A DNA stretch of 64,000 nucleotides from Chitinophaga skermanii (GTDB lineage Bacteria > Bacteroidota > Bacteroidia > Chitinophagales > Chitinophagaceae). The stretch lies in the NCBI RefSeq assembly GCF_003259335.1, contig NZ_QLLL01000004.1, positions 449,689 through 513,688 of the forward strand, given 5' to 3'. Position 1 is the stretch's first letter. Each line of letters begins with the position of its first letter. A model generated the notes under the pieces. It made no database searches. It was given only the letters and a program-made list of their open reading frames with translations, and had not been told where the DNA came from. Position numbers and translations under genes: made by a program. Positions 11,001-17,933 of the stretch are shown piece by piece.

Positions 11001-13163
11001 CTAGTTGCGACCATAACGGTAACACCTACTGCAAATGGTTGTACAGGAGCGCCGATTTCTTTCCAATATACGATTGACCCAGCACCAGGCTTAACAAGCA
11101 CCTTAACACCAAGTGCTATTTGTAGTGCTACGCCGTTGAATTATATTCCAACAAGCAACGAACCAAGTGCTACGTTTACTTGGACACGTGCAGCGGTACC
11201 CGGTATAAGTAACCCAGCAGCAACTGGAACTGGCAATATCGCGGAAACCTTAATCAATACTACTGCACAACCTGTTACGGTGAACTATATTTATACAGTA
11301 CGTGCCACTGGTTGTAGTGCCACTACGGCCACTGTTAGTGTTGTAGTTAAACCACAACCTACATTAAGTAGCACCACAACACCGCCAAGTATTTGTAATA
11401 ACACGGTATTTGATTATGCACCAACAGCAAATGTTCCAGGCGCACAAATTACATGGCAACGAAATGCCTTCTCATCTTTGGCGAATCCAGCAGCTAGCGG
11501 TACTGGTAATCCAAATGAAATATTAGAGAATGTAACAACGGATATTGCCCGTGCTATTTATTCTTTCACTGTAAATGCTGATGGTTGTGTTAGTTCGCAG
11601 AATGTGGTAGTAGTTGTTGCACCAAGCTTACGATTAAGCAGTGAAACACAACTGGCACCTATCTGTTCTGGTACAAGCTTAACATACGAAGGCAAAACTG
11701 CGACGCCAGGTGCTACCTTAACATGGAGAAGAGAAGCGATACCTGGTATTAGTAACCCGGCATCAAGTGGTACTGGTAATATTATGGAAACGTTGATGAA
11801 TACTACGAATGCACCGGTGGAAATTGTATATACATATAGTGTTAGTTTCATAAATTGTACCGATACGCAGCAAGTACGCATTACGGTAAACCCGGCTGCT
11901 AGCTTAGTAAGCACATTGGCCGACCAGGTACTTTGCGGTGGAGCAACGGCGCCAGCTGTACCATTGCGAGGAGCGGTGCCAGGTACGATGTTTACATGGA
12001 CGAACAGTAATGAAAATACAGGTTTAGGCGCGAGTGGTAGCGGCGATGTGCCAAGCTTTATGGCAAGTACAGGGTTTGATCGTGCTGTGAATGGCAGGGT
12101 ATCCATTTCAGCGACTACACCGGAAGGTTGTAGGTTGTTGGAACCAGCGGGGTATAATGTTACTGTGAATCCAACACCTGCAGGTACGATACTAACACCG
12201 AAGGGTACTTATATCTGTGAAGGCTTTAGTCTTCCATTAATTACCTCTGGAGGTAATGCTTACCAATGGTATAAAAATGATGTACTGATTAACGGCGCCA
12301 CCAATGCGGTATATGAAGCCACTGATAGCGGAACTTACAGCGTGTCTATTTTCACCTTGGCAGGATGTAGTGCAGATAAAGTAGGCAACGTGAAAATTTC
12401 GAGTGTTGCGAAGCCTGTGGCTAGCTTTACATTCGATCGGTATTGCGAAGGCATCCCGGTAACCTTTACAAATACATCGCAAGTACAAGATACGATGGAT
12501 GTATTGTACAGTTGGGTAGATAATGCAGGACATGCAAGTACATTAAAATCTCCAACATTCACGTATAACAATGGCGGTTCGTACATGGTACAGTTGAAAG
12601 TAACACCTATGAGCTGTCCATTATTAGCCGATTCTGTAGCGAAGAATATAGTAATTGATGTACCGGTTGCCGGTATGATATTACCAACCGTGAATACAAC
12701 ACCGAATGTTCCAACATTGCTAAATGCACGTAATATTGGCAATACCAGTTGGGCATGGACACCGACTACCGGCTTAAGTAACCCGGCGATTCAAAATCCT
12801 ACCGCTACGCTTACACAAACACAGCTATACCGTATTACGATGGAAATGCCGAGCGGTTGTGTTACAACAGATTCATTGCAAGTGCGTGTATTAGGCAACG
12901 ACGATATATACATTCCGAATGTGATTTCACCGAATGGCGATGGTAAGAATGATCGTTGGGTAATTGTAGGCCTTGAAAGATACCCGAATTCGCATGTATC
13001 TATTTATAACCGTTGGGGTAACCAAGTGTATGAGAATAAGAGTTATGATAACAGCTGGACGGGTGATGGCTTATTAGAAAGTACATATTATTATGTGCTG
13101 AAACTTCGATTACAAACGGGAGAAATTAAGATTTATAAAGGCTATATACAATTGATCAGGTAA
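2031..13163 (+). CDS. Giant PKD-repeat adhesin with lectin-like head and type IX secretion sorting domain
   Basis: This is a secreted surface protein of about 3,710 aa. A signal peptide (TLLCLFILLFTQQAVRA, then QF) is followed by an L-type-lectin-like domain (nt 2130-2960, with ADGFAVYLFD and GGYIGVGLDEFG) and a DUF11-like domain. A long array comes next. It has twelve canonical PKD domains (WDFGDG-type), ten PKD-like domains with WTNxNxxIGLxxSGxG, and ten with WxRxAxxGISNPAASGxG. An Ig-like domain, a degenerate PKD and a final beta domain follow. The last 90 residues (IPNVISPNGDGKNDRW ... IYNRWGNQVYE ... YKGYIQLIR) are a type B type IX secretion sorting domain. The protein should be exported through the Sec and Por systems and anchored or released at the cell surface as an adhesin. 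The ligand is not known. ATG 1965 is an alternative start. The gene is monocistronic. Confidence 0.9.
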   Translation: MAMCKSTLSLWRKTLLCLFILLFTQQAVRAQFTLRESFGDNTLTSPRIILGGSAQLTAAAGIDPLGAGWLRLTGDSTNQVGYCYVNESFPSNLGLFVEFEYTAWAPSTRPEADGFAVYLFDAAYGPGTFQIGQDGGALGYGEVDKATHPTGWSLGPGLTGGYIGVGLDEFGNYSVKQTVNDNLSKGFLPHTIAVRGTTANHTPYLAGTGANLGGTVYAGQKISYGTPIATRPSSDNFYRKVQVLIEKVGANYQLTVSMQFSQSGSMNKVFGPILLSDPPPANLKVGFAASTGLYTNNHEIKNLYVTTPGAIHTEKSGPVVITNRDSVVYNVGVFNDSPSPIPNIPVTDTLPTWFTAQNVSFNNNGYISNTYDGNGSIVGNVFRGGTVNLQAYSRGTFRFAGRMVFTDSIPRIIKNLAYSKSPTGFSDPDASNDTSVTYAYRKPVLQVPSTTVNICSGTPTPINLQTLHNATISWTASVTAGTVGGVANGSAVASSTGTYTFAPTLTNTGTTVGTVVYTFTPSYTYTSPDDGSSVVVNGEPVRVTYTVQPQNQPMALPGVTVCSGDSIPPRTFTSPIAGTTFSWTNNNTSIGLPGSGSGATVPGFVAINNGNAPVIAKIAVTTSAAGCNTTDTLTITVNPLPKSSFAVNQASQCLTGNSFVFTNTTAGTNATYVWDFGDGTTSTATSPTHSYTTTGDFIVKLVSTNGNGCKDSIARTVTVNITPQVSFVYAIISPNSNNVFQFTNKTVITPPEDTGVVYFWDFGDGISSTLENPSHTYTTNGTYTVRLTVTTRSGCSASASETIVVTIDPNVNGKFTINQSEQCLTGNNFVFTNTTTVTPGTTIAGYEWNFGDNTAISTVTSPSHVYATAGTYVVTLTVITTTGYRQTVTQTVVVKPVPTVVKPADQILCVGQPTTAINFTGSVPGTMYNWVNSNPAIGVAASGSGNIPSFTTTNSTQSNSVATFTVTPSFDGCIGAAQTFTITVKPSPRVNPTADQALCAGGTTQAVAFTSAVQNTTFSWTNSNTTTGLQTSGTGNIAAFTAINTGATSITSSVIVQAAAAGCTGTRDTFNITVYPIPVLNNSLTPTPICDNSVFSYEPTSGTPGATFTWQRDAVPGISNATASGTGNPRELLDNTTDSVVTVTYRFTITANGCSNVQLVRLGVRPTPTLSTNLTPAAICSGNPFYYEPGSGTPNTTFTWTRNAVPGIANPASSGVGIIDERLVNTTDGPINVFYTYLLNANGCGGTGNVTVTVKPLPVLTSTTTPAAVCAGTPFVYSPTASLPGTTFAWSRAAIAGVSNPAASGVNGINETLQITDQASHQVPYVYTLTANACSNTDTVFAQVQPLPALQLTINDTTQCLQGNNFVFTNTSAVSGATYTWNFGDGETATTANATHAYKLAGTYTVTLRGITAAGCTAVVSRTVVVYNSPVAGFVYNIISPNSNDEFQFTNTSSSSAGTLTYAWDFGDGATSTLKDPTHLYADSGIYVVRLTVTNQQGCTATVTSQIRVTKYQNVVAGFDVTPDAQCLTGNNFVFNNTTTAAGGASVASYLWEFGDGTSSTLANPTHTYTSSGTYTVILTVTGSNGFVDAVSKSVTVLPTPVIAPVTNQTLCNGATSNNINFNASPTAATFTWTNNTPSIGLPASGNDNISPFTVVNTGTTPVIATITLTPRLFSCTGTAETFTITVLPTPTVSGFADQTVCNGAQVPATNFTSTVTGITFSWTNDNTRIGLAASGSGSITAFTGVNTSASPEIATIKVTPRGGTCAGAEQQYTITVQPTPILTSSLQGGTICSNATFNYTPSSNTTGVIYNWTRAAVSGISNASGSGVGNISETLVNTTNARIAVTYVYTLSSNGCVNPTTYNVVVNVDPTPVLSSSLIPAGICSGAEFNYSPSSVTNGATFSWSRAAIAGISNPAASGVNNPNEVLINTTNAPITVVYQYTITANGCSNVQQVSVVVSPIPGTAFTINNAVQCLQGNSFVFTNTTTGSGTLTYAWDFGDGKTATTANATHTYTAEGTYDVTLKVTGNEGCATSTVVNQVRVDPVPSPNFTFMSDPFGSTKTFEFTNNSTISNGTLSYVWNFGDGTTSTDENPTHTYAAQGNYNVRLTVTETSNGTSCAAYIQKTLVIIDDPNVVARIDVNTTSQCLKDNIFVFSGFASTATNPIVVYNWDFGDGTTALGMNPTHTYAAAGNYTVELAVIDDMGNVNIATVSLIVNATPVVTGLRNITVCNGSTVNQINFSGTPNTIFTWSNTFAAIGLPTSGTDFIPSFVATNTTQAPLASFINVTPTLQGCPGEARSFLITVNPTTTVNTVSNQVKCNGETVAAINFTSPVAGTTYTWVNDNTRIGLNASGTGNIASFTGINTGNTTEVANITITPVINGCVGTASTFTITIHPTPIMNSNNDAGVICSGETFTYTPSSLVAVASFNWTRASIPGISNPAATGTGNVSEVLVNTTTAPIDVVYAYTASANGCANTVPYNVKVRVLPSPVLSSSVTPTAICSGTMLNYSPTSAISGVTFSWSRAAVAGISNGAASGTGNPNEILTNTTSLPVNVVYQYTLAANGCTNTQQVTVTVLPLPTVGFTINNDPQCITGNNYEFTNTSNIGSGTLTYTWDLGDGTILTTQNATHAYQADGQYNVVLTATSSDGCASEAYRETITVLPSPVAGFTYRIIAPNSNDEYQFISTVTRIRKGTLTTYHWMFGDGTESFEQNPMHTYQNSGLYIVTLMVTADNGCTSVARNTITVTKNPNVVAKFDINPITACLPGNLFAFTNTSTITGGVTVIGATWDFGDGTTSTDANPTHTYAAAGVYTVTLSVETSTGFISEATRTVQVFAVPTITVPSNTVVCANESVTIPSFAGTITAATYTWTNDNPAIGLSAGGTGNIPIFTATNTSNVPITATITVIATENNCSSAPSTFTITVNPVPAVNPVASQTLCAGATTTAVNFSGPVAGTTYSWTNSNPTIGLPGSGTGNIPAFATPPLNKSLLVATITVTPTANGCTGAPISFQYTIDPAPGLTSTLTPSAICSATPLNYIPTSNEPSATFTWTRAAVPGISNPAATGTGNIAETLINTTAQPVTVNYIYTVRATGCSATTATVSVVVKPQPTLSSTTTPPSICNNTVFDYAPTANVPGAQITWQRNAFSSLANPAASGTGNPNEILENVTTDIARAIYSFTVNADGCVSSQNVVVVVAPSLRLSSETQLAPICSGTSLTYEGKTATPGATLTWRREAIPGISNPASSGTGNIMETLMNTTNAPVEIVYTYSVSFINCTDTQQVRITVNPAASLVSTLADQVLCGGATAPAVPLRGAVPGTMFTWTNSNENTGLGASGSGDVPSFMASTGFDRAVNGRVSISATTPEGCRLLEPAGYNVTVNPTPAGTILTPKGTYICEGFSLPLITSGGNAYQWYKNDVLINGATNAVYEATDSGTYSVSIFTLAGCSADKVGNVKISSVAKPVASFTFDRYCEGIPVTFTNTSQVQDTMDVLYSWVDNAGHASTLKSPTFTYNNGGSYMVQLKVTPMSCPLLADSVAKNIVIDVPVAGMILPTVNTTPNVPTLLNARNIGNTSWAWTPTTGLSNPAIQNPTATLTQTQLYRITMEMPSGCVTTDSLQVRVLGNDDIYIPNVISPNGDGKNDRWVIVGLERYPNSHVSIYNRWGNQVYENKSYDNSWTGDGLLESTYYYVLKLRLQTGEIKIYKGYIQLIR
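3950..12165 (+). repeat. Four-fold super-repeat inside the adhesin gene
   Basis: Domain order repeats as a block: three PKD, two PKD-like type A (IGLxxSG), then two or three type B (GISNPAASG). The blocks start near nt 3957, 6070, 7915 and 9770, and an extra type A domain (11890-12165) closes the series. Within each PKD triplet the first starts with QCLxGNxF, the second usually with PNSNDExQF, and the third with NPNVVAxFD. This shows the triplet was copied as a unit. Confidence 0.85.
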
Positions 13164-13176
13164 TACAGGATTAGAT

Positions 13177-13218
13177 AAAAAGAAGCCCGGTTAACAACTG
13201 TTAGCCGGGCTTCTATAT
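13177..13218. terminator. Bidirectional terminator between convergent genes
   Basis: A perfect 10-bp stem AGAAGCCCGG (13181-13190) / CCGGGCTTCT (13205-13214) is flanked by AAAA on the left and TATATTT on the right. It serves the adhesin gene and the converging RDD gene. Confidence 0.85.
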
Positions 13219-13740
13219 TTATATGCGTGCTTCCAAATGCACTTTCGTTAATTGATCGTATACACTACTATGTCCTTTCGATAAAATAATACTAACGGCG
13301 TAAAATATTACAATCACCATAGGTAATATTAGCAGAATATACACAAAGAAAGGTGTGATTTTACTTTGTGTATCGTAATAAAAGAGCCAATGTACCCCGC
13401 TATGCGCTATTTCCCATGGAAGTACTTTCAATACATTGCGCCAAAATATGCCTTTCTTGCCCGTTTTAGAGATTACTTGTAAACCCCGCAAGCGTTTGCC
13501 GATACTGGCTTTACGGCTACTGCTTTCTGTGAAAAAGAAATAACAAAATACGGGAATGATGAGTAAGAATAATCCCATTAACTCACCTTGTAAAGGTGGC
13601 AGCGGTTGCGGTGTTTGTTGGGTGATGGAATGGTATATGTTAGAAATAATAGCGATAGCAATGATATACATAACAATGATGGCGTAATCGATCATGCCTG
13701 CCACTAAACGAGGCTTTAATAGGCTGGTGGAATTTGACAT
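13219..13740 (-). CDS. RDD-family membrane protein
   Basis: This 173-aa integral membrane protein belongs to the RDD family. The N-terminal helix carries the family Arg-Asp pair (PRLVAGMIDYAIIVMYII). A second segment (LMGLFLLIIPVFCYFFF) is followed by the conserved cytoplasmic SIGKRLRGLQVIS loop. The end holds another hydrophobic pair and GHSSVYDQLTKVHL, the usual C-terminal signature (DxLtxT/V). The function of most RDD proteins is unknown; some have been linked to sodium/proton exchange. The gene stands alone between two hairpins. Confidence 0.85.
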   Translation of the reverse strand: MSNSTSLLKPRLVAGMIDYAIIVMYIIAIAIISNIYHSITQQTPQPLPPLQGELMGLFLLIIPVFCYFFFTESSSRKASIGKRLRGLQVISKTGKKGIFWRNVLKVLPWEIAHSGVHWLFYYDTQSKITPFFVYILLILPMVIVIFYAVSIILSKGHSSVYDQLTKVHLEARI

Positions 13741-13790
13741 AAAGCGTTGGGGATTGATCTACCATTCATCTACAAAACTTGCTCCAAAAT

Positions 13791-13827
13791 ACAAAAGGGA
13801 GCTCCCATTACAGCAGCTCCCTTTTCA
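13791..13827. terminator. Terminator of the DUF1254/DUF1214 gene
   Basis: A perfect 11-bp stem AAAAGGGAGCT (13793-13803) / AGCTCCCTTTT (13815-13825) lies just beyond the stop of the minus-strand gene. The U-rich tail on both strands is part of the stem. Confidence 0.75.
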
Positions 13828-13849
13828 GATGATGAAATAATGCAAGTAT

Positions 13850-15349
13850 TTAATTGGTCACTTGTTCGAAATCGCCTGGTTTCCAAGCACCATTGAAGGC
13901 GGCTTCGCCAGGACCATAAATTCTTATATAAGCAAACCAGCCTTTGCCAGGAATGGTTTTAATCCATTGTTTCTCTTTCCCAGCAGGGGCTTTCGGTCCG
14001 AAGTACAGGTCTACCTCTTTGTCTTTCGAGAAGTCTTTCAGTTCGAATAATGACCTTAACGCGGCGTAACCTTGATCGGTATCTATTTGGCTACGAGTTT
14101 CTGCATCATAGATCGTAATCGACCAGAATAAACCGGCTGGAACGGGTTGAGGAATGACCAGTTTATAGGTATTAGCACCATCAACATATTGGCCTTTATT
14201 ATCTTTCATTCCTAGCCAGTAAAGCGAGCCTGTTCCGGCTTTGCGTCGAAACATAGCAGGAGATGCACCAATTGCTTGGTAGAACCATACTTCACGGGCT
14301 TCAATGTCGGTATAATTAGGTGTGGCAAAGTCGCCATTTTCTGGGCGTAAACCTACCCATTGCCATTGACGATCTTTCCATACAACAGCATCGGGGCGAC
14401 GATCGGCAAAGGAGGTAACGCGCATTTGACCATTTGCAATTTTAGCTGCTTTCTCAAGAATGCGCTTCATACGATCGCCAGGTTTAAATGGTTGATCTTT
14501 CGTGATACCCAAAGCCGCTAAATCGCCGTAATTATTAGCGTAGCCGGGATAAGCAGGTTCCATTCTCACGAGCTCAGCCAGTTTTTCCCAGTATTGAATA
14601 TTGTTTTCCCATGCAAGCGGGGTTGTATTATTAGGTTTGGGGGTTAAGTCAGGCCAAGTAGGCGTTGTCCATGGCGTTTTAGGATCGAGTGGGTATACCT
14701 TGATTTCCGTTAGCCTATTCATAGCGCCTGCCACATCTCCATTAATAGGCAAGGAACGCGCCCCTACTGTGAGGTTGTTGGAAGAGGAATGCCAAACGTG
14801 ATAACCAGTAGGAATATCACCTTTGTAACCTGGTGGAAGAATAAGGTGTTTGCCTCCTTTGCCTTCGTCTGGACCTGGGATACCCATATCTGCCACCCAG
14901 CGTTGGTTAAGATCCATGGCCGCAACAATTAATGGCGCAGGGGGCAATTCGATAACAATGGGGCCGATCGACAAATCGAGGAGAATGGGGCCGTAGGGTG
15001 TATCTGAATTCAATGTGAAACCAACATGTTTGGGTTTGGTGTCCATTTTGCCAAATACTTTGTTGGGTGTAACCCCAATGTCCAAGTTTCCTTTTAAGAT
15101 GGCATACCCCGATACGCTTGGATAAAAGAACTTATACGCATTAATAGCACGTACTAAGTCGATATCGTCGTATACTTTTTGAATGGTTTCTTCCGAAGGG
15201 TAGCCGCCATTGAAGGCGTAGCCCGTATCGGAGTTATTGTTGGAAGAAGGTTTTGATGTGGTGCCGTTATTTTGGCAAGAGATCAAAACAGTAGAAGAAA
15301 AAGCCAAGCATGATAAGGCGAGTAGGGGCTTTTGCAGTAATTGATTCAT
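13850..15349 (-). CDS. DUF1254/DUF1214 domain lipoprotein
   Basis: This protein of about 499 aa has a lipoprotein signal (ALSCLAFSSTVLISC) and an Asn/Ser linker. The N-terminal half is DUF1254-like: YGPILLDLSIGPIVIELPP, then AAMDLNQRWVADMGIPGPD and a GGKHLILPPGYKG segment. The C-terminal half is DUF1214-like: PAGLFWSITIYDAETRSQI, LYFGPKAPAGKEKQWI and WFAYIRIYGPGEAAF. Proteins with this pair are common in soil bacteria and their biochemical role is not established. A TTG six bases upstream is possible but the ATG at 15349 fits better. It is on the same strand as the two genes upstream, with a hairpin between. Confidence 0.85.
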   Translation of the reverse strand: MNQLLQKPLLALSCLAFSSTVLISCQNNGTTSKPSSNNNSDTGYAFNGGYPSEETIQKVYDDIDLVRAINAYKFFYPSVSGYAILKGNLDIGVTPNKVFGKMDTKPKHVGFTLNSDTPYGPILLDLSIGPIVIELPPAPLIVAAMDLNQRWVADMGIPGPDEGKGGKHLILPPGYKGDIPTGYHVWHSSSNNLTVGARSLPINGDVAGAMNRLTEIKVYPLDPKTPWTTPTWPDLTPKPNNTTPLAWENNIQYWEKLAELVRMEPAYPGYANNYGDLAALGITKDQPFKPGDRMKRILEKAAKIANGQMRVTSFADRRPDAVVWKDRQWQWVGLRPENGDFATPNYTDIEAREVWFYQAIGASPAMFRRKAGTGSLYWLGMKDNKGQYVDGANTYKLVIPQPVPAGLFWSITIYDAETRSQIDTDQGYAALRSLFELKDFSKDKEVDLYFGPKAPAGKEKQWIKTIPGKGWFAYIRIYGPGEAAFNGAWKPGDFEQVTN

Positions 15350-15454
15350 GATCAAAACAATTTACGTTTACTGGATGGGTAAATGTCACCTTGTGGTGTT
15401 TGAATTGATGATGAATGCTGGTAGAATAGCCTAGGCTGATAATGTAAAACAATG

Positions 15455-15489
15455 CATTGGCTGCCTTTGTTGTAGGCAGCCGATGTTTT
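15455..15489. terminator. Hairpin between the GyrI-like gene and the DUF1254 gene
   Basis: CATTGGCTGCCT (15455-15466) pairs with AGGCAGCCGATG (15474-15485), with one G-T pair. TTTTTT follows on the plus strand. It lies immediately after the stop of the minus-strand GyrI-like gene. Confidence 0.65.
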
Positions 15490-15969
15490 TTATGGTCGTT
15501 GAATGGGTATCCAAATTTCTTCTTCAGAGCTGGGATCGTCGTTCTTATATTTTTCGGTGAGCATTTCGAAATGGGGGCGGTTATCGAGTAAATATCCCGA
15601 TGCAGGCAACCATTCCGTGAAGATGTAATTGAAAATACCAGCTGCCGCTGTAGCGTTCCCTTTGTAACTGAAAACAGCGTAGTCTCCTGCCGGTAAAGTA
15701 TACGCTTCCATACCGCCAGGTACTGCTGTGAAATCGGTTACTTCGATGAGTGCCCATTTTTTGAACAGGCGGTTGGGATGGAATTGAGTGAAGTAAGCGG
15801 GATCGTATTCTTGTAGAGAGAATAGTGTAGTACCCGCGGTATTGGGAATACTGTTACGGAGAGGCATAAAGCTTTGCCATAAGGTACGTGTATGATTCGT
15901 AGCTAAAGACATTTCCATGCTTTTCCCGACGAGTAATTTTTGTTGTATTGTTTGCAGCTTGGGTTCCAT
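15490..15969 (-). CDS. GyrI-like small-molecule-binding protein
   Basis: This 159-aa protein resembles the stand-alone GyrI-like / AraC effector-binding domain. Features are an opening beta strand and helix with TLWQSFMPLRNSI, then FTAVPGGMEAYTLPAGDYAVFSYKG (the usual strand-turn-strand before the helix), IFNYIFTEWLPASGYLLDNRPHFE and a final acidic strand EEEIWIPIQ. The last conserved Glu of this fold normally contacts the ligand. It has no DNA-binding domain and no signal peptide, so it is a cytoplasmic small-molecule sensor or hydrolase of unknown ligand. It starts 9 bases after the acyltransferase gene stops, so the two are probably cotranscribed. Confidence 0.8.
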   Translation of the reverse strand: MEPKLQTIQQKLLVGKSMEMSLATNHTRTLWQSFMPLRNSIPNTAGTTLFSLQEYDPAYFTQFHPNRLFKKWALIEVTDFTAVPGGMEAYTLPAGDYAVFSYKGNATAAAGIFNYIFTEWLPASGYLLDNRPHFEMLTEKYKNDDPSSEEEIWIPIQRP

Positions 15970-15978
15970 GTTTCAAAA

Positions 15979-17160
15979 CTACATAATATTTTCAATCACT
16001 TTATTCTTTCTCGCTAGCACCATCAAACCATAACTTAAAACAGTAGCTCCCACAAACACGATTAACCATTTTATGATGGCATGAAGTGCAATATTCATTA
16101 AGCTGAACTGCAACCAACAATTAAAAATGTAATGTACAAGGTACATACCGAAAGCATTGGGCGACATCTTTTGCCAAAACAGACTTTCACGGGCACTGAA
16201 AAATTTAAATAGTACAATGAACATCCAACAACTGGCTACACATGAGAGTGTCCAGGAAGAACGGTATATCCAATAAGCAGCGGTTTCAGTGATTGTGCCA
16301 TCTTTCATCATTCGTGTTAATGGTCCTTCGCTGTATTTGAGGAATGCATACGCACCGATGCCTAGTATAACGTAGAAAATGGGTTTGTTTAACCAAGTAG
16401 CGTGGTTACCTAAAATGCCTTCTTGCAAAGGTTTGGTGCCTATTATGGTGCCAAGTAAAAAGTAGCCTGCATACAGTAAAATTCGGCTATACTGGAACAT
16501 CAATGGTCCAATACCTACCCATTTCCCGGCATCTATTTGCATAACCATTGGAACGTATAATAGCCACGTGAAAACAAACCAAACCAGCAGAAACAGTAAT
16601 GTATTTCCTTGTAAAGCGACGATTCGATTTCCTAACTTTTCCCAAGTCGTTCGAATAAAAGGGAAGATGCAAGCAAACACGAGGTTGAATGCAAATAATA
16701 CCCAAATAAACCATGGTGGCCCAACCGGCCAGCCTTCAACAGTAACATAATCTTTGATAAAATGGATAGGATCAAATTTACCATAAGCAACTATGTAAGA
16801 TGGGATATAGGCAATGGGCATTAAGAGGGTTACACCTACGATAAATGGAATCATTAATCTTTTCCATCGGTCGTGTAAGAATTTGCGTTGTGATTTCTTT
16901 AGCAAGGAAGGAGTGACAAATATCCCGCTAATTAAAAACATCAACGACATAAAAAACACGTCATTGAAATCTTCGAAAATATCGAGCACTTTGCTGCGTT
17001 GGGCATCTACAATAGGCGCTGTTGATGAAATATAAGCCGCCGGTTCAAAATGCGCAAACGTGGTATACGCTAAAGAGGCATGGTGGGCAATCACTAAAAT
17101 GGTGATGAAAGAGCGAAGATGATCGACCCACAGCACCCTATTTTTTACAAGAGTAGACAT
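15979..17160 (-). CDS. Acyltransferase family 3 membrane protein
   Basis: This 393-aa protein has about ten membrane helices and belongs to acyltransferase family 3 (the OafA/OpgC type), which moves acyl groups onto sugars or other surface molecules. The N-terminus WVDHLRSFITILVIAHHASLAY holds the family Arg and the His-His pair placed as in the active site. FMSLMFLISGIFVTPSLLKKSQRKFLHDRWKRL is the conserved second-helix and Arg-loop region. The substrate cannot be told. The upstream frame extends to a TTG, but MSTLVKNRVLWVDHLRSF is the usual N-terminus. It is the first gene of a two-gene unit with the GyrI-like protein. Confidence 0.85.
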   Translation of the reverse strand: MSTLVKNRVLWVDHLRSFITILVIAHHASLAYTTFAHFEPAAYISSTAPIVDAQRSKVLDIFEDFNDVFFMSLMFLISGIFVTPSLLKKSQRKFLHDRWKRLMIPFIVGVTLLMPIAYIPSYIVAYGKFDPIHFIKDYVTVEGWPVGPPWFIWVLFAFNLVFACIFPFIRTTWEKLGNRIVALQGNTLLFLLVWFVFTWLLYVPMVMQIDAGKWVGIGPLMFQYSRILLYAGYFLLGTIIGTKPLQEGILGNHATWLNKPIFYVILGIGAYAFLKYSEGPLTRMMKDGTITETAAYWIYRSSWTLSCVASCWMFIVLFKFFSARESLFWQKMSPNAFGMYLVHYIFNCWLQFSLMNIALHAIIKWLIVFVGATVLSYGLMVLARKNKVIENIM

Positions 17161-17463
17161 GCTATTAAAATATAAAATATGTTGCATGTTTGCTAAGAAA
17201 AAATAGGGTTAGATAACTTGGCTGGTAAAAAAACAATAAATCAAAACCAATCAACGAAGAAACACCGCTATTTGTTAGACACGTTTCTTTATAGCGTCAT
17301 TAATCTTTAAATAAGATATTGCTCCCTTTCCCAATCAAAATAATACACAACCAGGCGCTGTTGCAGGAAACAGCGATTGCATGAGGTCATCTATAGCTTA
17401 TGTTATTTGAGCAATAGATGCCAAGGGAAGCAAAACCCAGGGTTCGAAAAAGGTGCTGCATAG
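17161..17463. other. Gene-free interval upstream of the acyltransferase
   Basis: No reading frame or hairpin of note. It must hold the minus-strand promoter of the acyltransferase gene; no clear -33/-7 pair was identified. Confidence 0.4.
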
Positions 17464-17796
17464 TTATCGTTTTTTAGGTAGCACAAAGTAGGATACGATT
17501 AATCCTAAGCCTGTAAACACTAAGATAGACGCGAACGACAAGGCTAGGTAATTAACCGTAGGTAGTAATGCTTGTAATACGAGGCCCACTACAGTGCCTA
17601 GGGCAATACTGATTAATACAATCCCGGATACTAATAGAAAGGGACGGAAATTGAAGTATTTACTAAAGAAATCGCCGGGTAAACCTTTTTCTAGCAAGGT
17701 GAGGCGTTCTTTGTGACGGGTTGTAAAATAGTAGTAGCAAAGGCTGAAAATGGTAAGCGCCATAGCAATTAAAACAGCAGCGGAAGTGATTTGCAT
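17464..17796 (-). CDS. Small three-helix membrane protein (DUF6249-like)
   Basis: This 110-aa protein has three predicted membrane helices (residues 5-24, 52-76, 83-104). The loop after the first helix reads YYYFTTRHKERLTLLEKGLPGDFF, the hallmark of the DUF6249-like proteins that Bacteroidota often encode next to ECF sigma genes. The tail is basic (VLPKKR). It is divergent from the sigma factor gene at 17.9 kb, with about 137 bp between, and may belong to its control circuit. The role is unknown. Confidence 0.65.
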   Translation of the reverse strand: MQITSAAVLIAMALTIFSLCYYYFTTRHKERLTLLEKGLPGDFFSKYFNFRPFLLVSGIVLISIALGTVVGLVLQALLPTVNYLALSFASILVFTGLGLIVSYFVLPKKR

Positions 17797-17933
17797 GATA
17801 ATGTAATTTAGAGTATGTATACATTAGACAAAGAATAATAGAGAATGGTCACAATTTTGACTAAATTTCTTTTGACTATTATTTTTTTTGATTTCATGTG
17901 ACCATTTCACCAATTTGCCTGTCTAATTTAGAC

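Noticed and set aside
3683..12742. Many open frames on the minus strand inside the adhesin gene
   Set aside because: They are shadows of a repetitive Thr/Val/Asn-rich coding strand. They lack sensible starts and signals, and recur wherever the PKD-type repeats recur.
15267..15452. 61-aa frame upstream of the DUF1254 gene
   Set aside because: It overlaps the start of that gene in another frame and has no start or composition support.
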